The position numbers were made by a program, and so were the translations under genes. The notes beneath the pieces are model-generated. The model was not told where the DNA came from. It worked only from the letters and a program-made list of their open reading frames with translations, and made no database searches. A stretch of DNA of 7,716 nucleotides from the NCBI GenBank assembly GCA_007128495.1, contig SKXH01000090.1, forward strand, positions 1 through 7,716. Reading direction: 5' to 3'. Shown here one piece after another: positions 1 through 5,725 of the stretch. The DNA comes from Bacteroidota bacterium. GTDB taxonomy: Bacteria > Bacteroidota > Ignavibacteria > T3Sed10-11. Within the stretch, counting starts at the first letter, position 1. Each line of letters begins with the position of its first letter.

Positions 1-981
1 CCCGATTTCACCCGGCCGTTTCTATCACGTGTTATCCCTCAGCATCATAGCAAGGTGCTGGTAAGGTTCAGCAAATCAATTGATCCGGTAACACTATCTC
101 AAGAGTCCTTTACGATAACCCGTAATGAAACGGAAGACACTCTGACGGTTGAATATTTTACTTTGAGAAAATCAGATCCTTCGGAAATATATTTATTTAC
201 CGCTCAACAAGAAGAAGGTGAGTATACACTGACAATTGATTCAACCATTGCGGATCTATACGGAAATACAGTGCAAACAGCTGATCTCACGGAAGTTTTT
301 GATGGCAATCCCGATGCACCGGAAGATCCCGTAGTGGTAGAATATATAAAACCCGCAGCTAATGAAAGGGAAGTACGCCCCGATGCGGATATCACATTGC
401 AATTCTCGTATCCCATACAAACCGATAAAACCGAACGCGCCATATGGGTTGTCGATACAAATGAAGTTGCACTTACGGGAAACTTCAAGTGGGACGATGA
501 CACCATTGTAACATTCAAACCGGATGGACTGCTCACGAGTAAAATGCCTTATACAGTTGTTGTAGAACTTGACTCGCTGCCGGCCAAGTACGGTCTGATC
601 TATGAGGACAGTTTATATGTCAGTACATTCACGTCTATTGACAGAGATCTTTTGGGGACGATCGAGGGTGAGATACTTGCGGAACAAAACGATCCGCTGA
701 CAATTAAAGTCAACCGGGTGGGCAGGACCGATGAACGGGGACGGTTTCAATTGACACGAACCGGCGGAGGAACCTTCACGATACGACACATACCTGAAGG
801 CGAATACACACTCTGGGCTTTCCGTGATGAGGATGAGAGCGGGGAATATAATTTCGGTGAAGTTTTTCCTTACAGTGGATCTGCACCGTTTGTCACGTAT
901 CCCGATACCGTGAGAGTCCGGCAGCGGTGGACGGTAGATGGTATTCTTATGGATATGAGACGATATGATAATGTTGAGTAA
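1..981 (+). CDS. Ig-like (Big_5 type) domain protein, 5'-truncated
   Basis: The frame is open from the first base, so the start lies outside the window and 326 C-terminal residues are visible. The GTG at 55 is an internal Val codon, not a start. Residues about 10-100 look like a bacterial Ig-like domain of the SbsA/Big_5 type: a strand reading KVLVRFSKSID, then a Gly/Tyr-rich end (GEYTLTI, DLYGN). A second copy covers about 112-215 (ITLQFSYPI, VTFKPDGLL, PYTVVVELD). From about 218 (LGTIEGEI) a transthyretin or carboxypeptidase-regulatory-like beta domain begins, with GRFQLTRTGGGTFTIRHIPEG and an acidic loop at 276-287. The end (VTYPDTVRVRQRW) is of a kind seen in surface proteins of Bacteroidota relatives. 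No sorting domain follows. The role is unknown; a structural or adhesive exported protein is inferred. It converges on the downstream minus-strand cluster. Confidence 0.8.
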   Translation, partial: PDFTRPFLSRVIPQHHSKVLVRFSKSIDPVTLSQESFTITRNETEDTLTVEYFTLRKSDPSEIYLFTAQQEEGEYTLTIDSTIADLYGNTVQTADLTEVFDGNPDAPEDPVVVEYIKPAANEREVRPDADITLQFSYPIQTDKTERAIWVVDTNEVALTGNFKWDDDTIVTFKPDGLLTSKMPYTVVVELDSLPAKYGLIYEDSLYVSTFTSIDRDLLGTIEGEILAEQNDPLTIKVNRVGRTDERGRFQLTRTGGGTFTIRHIPEGEYTLWAFRDEDESGEYNFGEVFPYSGSAPFVTYPDTVRVRQRWTVDGILMDMRRYDNVE

Positions 982-996
982 GAAGTTGACCGGAGT

Positions 997-1605
997 TCAA
1001 TTCCAGTCTATCTCCGGATCACTCCGTTGTAATTCATCCAATCGATCCTCCCCATTCTCGTCGGTAACTTCGTTATCATCTTCATCCTCTATAATTTTTT
1101 CCGGGGGATCTTGAAGTACCCGATCCGGTACTATCCATGAATCCCGGAAGCCCGCATCGATGACATGTGCCAGTATCCGGTTTGCTTGCGGTCTGGTTTC
1201 AAAATCACCGAGCCGAACTTTATAGAACGGTACTTCGTAAACTACATAGACCCATTGATCGGTGAACAGTGAATCGGCAAAATCGTGAACATCCTGTGCC
1301 GCTTCCATATCCGAAGTGGAATACAGCTGGATTCGAAAGCCCTGGATGTATTCCGGTGTCTCGGGTTCTTCGGTTTCCGGAATTCGCTCGGGTTCTATCC
1401 TCGTTTCTTCCTCTTCATCCTCTTCTATTTGAATTACAAACGGTGCGTTGTATTTCGAGGGATCGAACTCGCGCTCATAATCACGGAGCTCGTCTGCAAA
1501 TATATCCTCTTCATCCTCGCGAACTACTTCACGCGGTGAACACCCTGCAATCAGAAGTGCAAGAATTGTAATCGTAAAAATAAATTGAAAAATTTTCATA
1601 AACAT
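997..1605 (-). CDS. SPOR-domain lipoprotein, acidic (about 202 aa)
   Basis: A probable peptidoglycan-binding lipoprotein. The N-terminus has a hydrophobic signal peptide closed by a lipobox, LLIAGC, with Cys22 as the predicted lipidated residue. A very acidic linker follows (about 23-85). A SPOR domain covers about 86-162: the first strand reads GFRIQLYSTSD and a later one FYKVRLGDFETRPQA, the usual pair of SPOR signatures. The tail, 166-202, is again acidic (17 Asp/Glu of 37). SPOR domains are known to bind glycan strands lacking stem peptides, often at division sites; that role is family knowledge here. The frame is open up to an ATG at 1650, but that start would overlap the preceding gene and put charged residues ahead of the signal peptide. 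ATG at 1605, or at 1599, is better; 1605 leaves an 8-bp gap. No strong Shine-Dalgarno is visible. It is the last gene of the minus-strand run. Confidence 0.85.
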   Translation of the reverse strand: MFMKIFQFIFTITILALLIAGCSPREVVREDEEDIFADELRDYEREFDPSKYNAPFVIQIEEDEEEETRIEPERIPETEEPETPEYIQGFRIQLYSTSDMEAAQDVHDFADSLFTDQWVYVVYEVPFYKVRLGDFETRPQANRILAHVIDAGFRDSWIVPDRVLQDPPEKIIEDEDDNEVTDENGEDRLDELQRSDPEIDWN

Positions 1606-1613
1606 TACTGAAA

Positions 1614-2078
1614 TTATCTTTGCTCCCGTTGTATGACCCCGACTACCCACGCATCATAATACTCACCCGAAAACTCTCGCATAATTCTGTCACAAAACGT
1701 CCGGGCTTGGTCGTAGGTGGGAAATTTTCCCACCGTTATTTTATATAAACCGTCGAAAGCGTCGAATTCGCTAATTGTTTCGTAATTAAATCGCTGCTGT
1801 GCTATACGGTACACCTGCTCTGCATTCTCCGTATTCTCATATGCGCCAATTTGTACCGTAAAATATTCTACTGTTTCTTTAACACTGGTATCGATTGGTT
1901 GTGTTCCTCCGGTATGCGATTGCGCTTTTACAGTATCCTGCCGAGCTGCAATCACGCTCTCTTCTACATCATTATGGTCTACCCAATCACTCACCACTTC
2001 AGGACTTTTACATCCCGCAATTGAAATGATCACCATACTGAATATTGAGATAAGTAAATTCTTTTTTATGTAATTCAT
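1614..2078 (-). CDS. SPOR-domain lipoprotein (154 aa)
   Basis: A small exported lipoprotein. Residues 1-23 form a signal peptide (MNYIKKN, then a hydrophobic core) ending in the lipobox SIAGC, with Cys23 predicted to be lipidated. A linker rich in Thr, Ser, Gln and charged residues (24-70) leads to a SPOR domain at about 71-148: YFTVQIGAYEN gives the first strand and LYKITVGKFPTYDQA the second motif, with a helix around NAEQVYRIAQQ. SPOR domains bind denuded peptidoglycan, so a role in division or wall remodelling is the family expectation, not shown here. The ATG at 2078 is supported by an AGGA 8 nt upstream and by the complete signal peptide. It lies 43 bp after deoC and 8 bp before the second SPOR gene. 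The two SPOR proteins differ clearly in sequence and length, so this is not a recent duplication. Confidence 0.87.
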   Translation of the reverse strand: MNYIKKNLLISIFSMVIISIAGCKSPEVVSDWVDHNDVEESVIAARQDTVKAQSHTGGTQPIDTSVKETVEYFTVQIGAYENTENAEQVYRIAQQRFNYETISEFDAFDGLYKITVGKFPTYDQARTFCDRIMREFSGEYYDAWVVGVIQREQR

Positions 2079-2086
2079 ACATTTTG

Positions 2087-2090
2087 TCCT
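2087..2090 (-). promoter_or_regulatory. Ribosome binding site of the 154-aa SPOR lipoprotein
   Basis: The minus strand reads AGGA with 8 nt between it and the ATG at 2078. This fixes the start of the SPOR gene. An out-of-frame ATG at 2082 lies closer to the motif and gives no sensible product. Confidence 0.5.
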
Positions 2091-2121
2091 GACTTTACTA
2101 TAGATATTGAAGTCGGCTAAA

Positions 2122-2991
2122 TTAGTAATCGTCGGATGTTCCCGGTCCGTTGCCGCCGACTATTTTAACGCTTGCACTAGCACCGATCCGGGTTGCACCG
2201 CTGGCAACCATTTCTTCGGCATCTTCGCGTGAACGAACACCGCCGGATGCTTTGACGCCCATTGTTGATCCCACAACCTTTCTCATCAAACGAATGTCGC
2301 CGGAAGTAGCGCCGCCTTTGCTGAATCCGGTAGATGTCTTAACAAAATCTGCGGCGGCCCATTTGCTGAGCAGGCATGCTTTTACTTTCTCTTCATCGGT
2401 AAGCAACGCAGTTTCGATAATAACTTTAACGATCGCCCCTGCCCGGTGCGCTGTTCTGACCACCCGGAACACATCGTCTTTCACATATTCATATTCTCCC
2501 GATTTCAGCATGCCGACATTGATTACCATGTCGATTTCCTGCGCACCGTCTTTGAGCGCTTGCCCGGTCTCCGCTGCTTTTGCTTCCTTCGATGTAGCGC
2601 CGAGAGGAAATCCTACAACGGTACATACTTTTACATCCGTGCCGGAAAGTGCACGTGCACAAAACGGCACATACGACGGATGAATGCAAACACTCGTAAA
2701 ATGAAACTGTTTTGCTTCTTCACACAATTTTCGAATATCATCGATTGTCGCTTCGGGTTTCAAAAGTGTGTGGTCTATATACCGTGATAGGTCGCTTGTT
2801 AATGCCCCTTTGTCGCTGACTCCGATGCCGGCCGATATGCGCGAGGCGCCGTTTGCGATGATCGTTTGTACACCCTCGCTGTTATGTACGACGCAATTAC
2901 CGTCGGTACATACACCGTCCTTGCATCTTGAAGTTTCATCGCGGTAGGAGGCGATTACATCGCGGATTATGGTATCTATCTTTGGTTCCAT
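2122..2991 (-). CDS. deoC: Deoxyribose-phosphate aldolase with N-terminal extension
   Basis: Class I aldolase that cleaves 2-deoxy-D-ribose 5-phosphate to glyceraldehyde 3-phosphate and acetaldehyde in cytosolic deoxynucleoside catabolism. From the ATG at 2991 it has 289 residues. The core begins near residue 71 (YIDHTLLKPEAT). Catalytic positions are intact: Asp154 in EIDMVINVG, Lys189 in VKVIIETALL, Schiff-base Lys218 in ADFVKTSTGF, Lys247 in GVKASGGVR, and the phosphate-site motif GATRIGAS near 265-272. The frame also has a GTG at 3027 directly after the valS stop, but the extra 12 residues look like AT-rich leader and the ATG is preferred. About 65-70 residues precede the core; many DeoC proteins are only about 220-260 residues in total. 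This extension has an amphipathic helix, a Cys/His cluster and a GASRISAG segment. No other deo gene is in the window. Confidence 0.95.
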   Translation of the reverse strand: MEPKIDTIIRDVIASYRDETSRCKDGVCTDGNCVVHNSEGVQTIIANGASRISAGIGVSDKGALTSDLSRYIDHTLLKPEATIDDIRKLCEEAKQFHFTSVCIHPSYVPFCARALSGTDVKVCTVVGFPLGATSKEAKAAETGQALKDGAQEIDMVINVGMLKSGEYEYVKDDVFRVVRTAHRAGAIVKVIIETALLTDEEKVKACLLSKWAAADFVKTSTGFSKGGATSGDIRLMRKVVGSTMGVKASGGVRSREDAEEMVASGATRIGASASVKIVGGNGPGTSDDY

Positions 2992-3027
2992 TGATATAAT
3001 ATATCGTATATTTAAATAATTTTCCAC

Positions 3028-5700
3028 CTAATCGCTTAATACCTTGAGTGTTTTGCGGTGTTTCTCAAGTGTTTGGTTAAACGATTCGAGCTTATCCTTT
3101 TCTTTTTCTACGACTTCTTTCGGTGCTTTTGAGAGAAATTGTTCATTCAACAGCTTTTTTTCAATGCTGAACGATGCTTTCTCCAGCCGCTCGATCTCTT
3201 TTGTAATACGTTTCCGCTCGATATCGATGTCGATTATATCTTTTAAAGGTACATATATTTCCGTACTGTTTACGACTGCAGAGGCCGAGTAGGAAGGACG
3301 TTTAATGGAACCACCGACAACAAGTTTTGATACCTTTGCGAGCCGTTCGAGATACGCGCTGTATTTATTGATCATATTTTGTTGAGCATTTTCTCCCACC
3401 TTCAAATGGAGTTCGGTTTGCTTGCCCGGTGGTACGTTCATTTCACCCCGAATACTTCGCACTGCCGAAATGATGTTCTGGATTGAATGCACATTCCTTT
3501 CGGCATCGCGGTTTATTTTTTTATCATCGGCAACCGGCCAGGGTTCTACCATTATGCTTTCGCCTTCATTGCGTTCGAATATACCCCACCATAGTTCTTC
3601 GGTGATGAACGGCATAAACGGATGAAGCATGCACAGCGCCGCTTCGTAAATTTTTAGAGCGCGTGCAATGGTTGCTCTCTGAACTTCCGGTTGTGATGAT
3701 TCATAAAACCGATGCTTGATCATCTCAAGATACCAGTCGCAGAAGTCGTGCCATATAAAATCATAAAGCACCTTTGTAGCTTCATTAACATGAAAACGAT
3801 CGAGTGCATTGGTGAGATTTTTTATGGTCGTATGCAGTCTGCTCTCAATCCAATCATCCACCGAGTCGGAGAAAAGTTGTTCATCTTCAGCCGTGAAATC
3901 GACCTGTGCTTTGTTCATAAGCAGAAATCTGCCGGCGTTCCAGATCTTGTTGGCAAAATTCCGGCCGATCTCACATTTCTCGTTGGCGTAGTATACGTCC
4001 TGGCCGAGTGGTGCAAGATACAAAATAGTAAAACGCAAGGCGTCAGCTCCGTATTCGTCGATAACATCGAGCGGATCGGGCGAATTGCCGAGTGACTTGC
4101 TCATCTTACGGCCTTCGATGTCTCGTATGATGCTTGTGTAATAAACGTCTTTAAACGGAACATCCTCACGAAACTCAATTCCTGCCATAATCATTCGTGC
4201 AACCCAGAAAAAAATTATATCAGGGCCGGTTACGAGCGTATCGGTCGGATAAAAATATTTGAGGTCTTTATTCTCTTCAGGCCATCCTAAAGTTGAGAAA
4301 GGCCAGAGCCATGATGAAAACCATGTATCGAGTACATCTTCATCCTGTCTGAAATTGGTACTATTACATTGATGACATTTGTCCGGGTCTTCACGAAGTA
4401 CCATAGTGTGTCCGCAATCGTCGCAATAATAAACCGGAATGCGGTGTCCCCACCAGAGTTGCCTGCTGATGCACCAGTCGCGAATATTCGTCATCCAGTG
4501 ATCGTATGTTTTCACCCAGCGTTCAGGGTGGAATTTTATATGGCCGTCGAGGACCGCTTTGAGCGCCGGTTCAGCAAGCGGTCTCATCTTCACAAACCAT
4601 TGGTCGGAAAGGTACGGCTCAATGATCGTATCACAGCGGTAACATCTGCCGACGGTATGAACGTGATCGGAAATATTATTTAGGAATCCCTCTTTCTGCA
4701 GATCTTCGACGAGCGTTTTCCGGCACGTGTATCGATCCATTCCCTGGTACTGTTCCGGCACATTCTCGTTCATCTTTCCGGAGGTATCCATTATGATTAT
4801 TTGTTCGAGATTGTGCCGCTGGCCGATCTCAAAATCGTTCGGATCATGAGCGGGGGTTACTTTTACTAATCCGGAGCCGAACTCAGGATCGACATACTCA
4901 TCGGCGATGATCGGAATTTCCCGGTTCGCGATCGGAATAATTGCAGTCTTGCCGATAAGATCGCTGAATCGTTTATCATTGGGATTCACGGCAACGGCGG
5001 TATCGCCGAGCATGGTTTCCGGCCTGGTTGTCACGACCGTAATTGTTTTTTTCGATCCTTTGATCGGGTAGTTTATGTGCCACAGATGTCCGTTTTCATC
5101 TGAATGATCGACCTCGTCATCGCTCAGTGCGGTATGATCTTTCGGACACCAGTTGACAATATATTTTCCCCGATAAATCAGATCCTTTTCATATAACCGG
5201 ATAAAAACTTCCTTTACCGCATTTGATAGACCATCATCCATTGTAAACCGCTCCCGATCCCAGTCGCACGAAGCGCCGAGTTTTTGTAATTGTTTGATGA
5301 TGGTTCTGCCGTATTGTTCCTTCCAGGCCCATACCCGTTCGAGAAACTTCTCTCTTCCCAGCTCGTTTTTTGATATGCCCTCCGTACGCAGGTTTCGTTC
5401 AACTACATGCTGTGTTGCAATACCTGCATGGTCGGTGCCCGGTATCCAGCATGCTTCGTAACCCTCCATACGTTTCCATCGTATAAACACATCCTGAATT
5501 GTATTGTTAAGAACATGCCCCATATGCAGCACACCGGTAATATTCGGAGGAGGTATGACGATTGTGTATGGTTTTCGGTCCTTATTTACCTCTGCATGAA
5601 AAAATTTATGCTCCAACCAATATTTATACCATTTCGCTTCGGCCTCTGCCGGTGAATATGCTTTGGGTAATTCGGTTGTGTTCGGTTGTTTTTGGTTCAT
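3028..5700 (-). CDS. valS: Valyl-tRNA synthetase
   Basis: Class I aminoacyl-tRNA synthetase that charges tRNA-Val in the cytosol; full length at 890 residues. The HIGH-type signature is HMGH at 59-62 within PPPNITGVLHMGH, and KMSKS is at 532-536 followed by LGNSPDPLDVIDEYGADALR, which is typical of ValRS. The CP1 editing domain is present (about 200-350, with TTRPETMLGDTA at 224-235 and TPAHDPNDF at 282-290). Cysteine pairs at 353/356 and at 426/429 with 442/445 look like zinc-knuckle positions. DWCISRQLWWGHRIP (408-422) is a conserved catalytic-domain block. The helical anticodon-binding domain is about 610-760, and residues 823-888 form the Lys/Glu-rich coiled-coil arm known in ValRS. The ATG at 5700 has CGGAG upstream and gives the expected N-terminus. 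It lies 25 bp after the M23 gene and 36 bp before deoC. No frameshift or missing motif was seen. Confidence 0.98.
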   Translation of the reverse strand: MNQKQPNTTELPKAYSPAEAEAKWYKYWLEHKFFHAEVNKDRKPYTIVIPPPNITGVLHMGHVLNNTIQDVFIRWKRMEGYEACWIPGTDHAGIATQHVVERNLRTEGISKNELGREKFLERVWAWKEQYGRTIIKQLQKLGASCDWDRERFTMDDGLSNAVKEVFIRLYEKDLIYRGKYIVNWCPKDHTALSDDEVDHSDENGHLWHINYPIKGSKKTITVVTTRPETMLGDTAVAVNPNDKRFSDLIGKTAIIPIANREIPIIADEYVDPEFGSGLVKVTPAHDPNDFEIGQRHNLEQIIIMDTSGKMNENVPEQYQGMDRYTCRKTLVEDLQKEGFLNNISDHVHTVGRCYRCDTIIEPYLSDQWFVKMRPLAEPALKAVLDGHIKFHPERWVKTYDHWMTNIRDWCISRQLWWGHRIPVYYCDDCGHTMVLREDPDKCHQCNSTNFRQDEDVLDTWFSSWLWPFSTLGWPEENKDLKYFYPTDTLVTGPDIIFFWVARMIMAGIEFREDVPFKDVYYTSIIRDIEGRKMSKSLGNSPDPLDVIDEYGADALRFTILYLAPLGQDVYYANEKCEIGRNFANKIWNAGRFLLMNKAQVDFTAEDEQLFSDSVDDWIESRLHTTIKNLTNALDRFHVNEATKVLYDFIWHDFCDWYLEMIKHRFYESSQPEVQRATIARALKIYEAALCMLHPFMPFITEELWWGIFERNEGESIMVEPWPVADDKKINRDAERNVHSIQNIISAVRSIRGEMNVPPGKQTELHLKVGENAQQNMINKYSAYLERLAKVSKLVVGGSIKRPSYSASAVVNSTEIYVPLKDIIDIDIERKRITKEIERLEKASFSIEKKLLNEQFLSKAPKEVVEKEKDKLESFNQTLEKHRKTLKVLSD

Positions 5701-5711
5701 ATATAATACTA

Positions 5712-5716
5712 CTCCG
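5712..5716 (-). promoter_or_regulatory. Probable ribosome binding site of valS
   Basis: The minus strand reads CGGAG in the 25-bp gap after the M23 gene, with 11 nt of AT-rich sequence before the valS ATG at 5700. The spacing is slightly long, so this is a moderate call. Confidence 0.4.
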
Positions 5717-5725
5717 GTTGTCTGT

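Noticed and set aside
1606..1650. Upstream ATG at 1650 as start of the second SPOR lipoprotein
   Set aside because: It would overlap the preceding gene by 37 bp and add 15 residues, including basic ones, before an otherwise normal lipoprotein signal peptide starting at 1605 or 1599.
2150..2683. A 177-residue open frame on the plus strand, antisense to deoC
   Set aside because: It is a shadow of the strongly conserved aldolase core. The product is low-complexity Ser/Ala/Thr-rich sequence without a domain.
2992..3027. GTG at 3027 as start of deoC
   Set aside because: It abuts the valS stop, and the 12 added residues come from AT-rich leader-like sequence. The ATG at 2991 begins a clean amphipathic helix. 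An AGGTGG at the valS stop resembles a Shine-Dalgarno but lies more than 30 nt from the ATG, too far to serve it.
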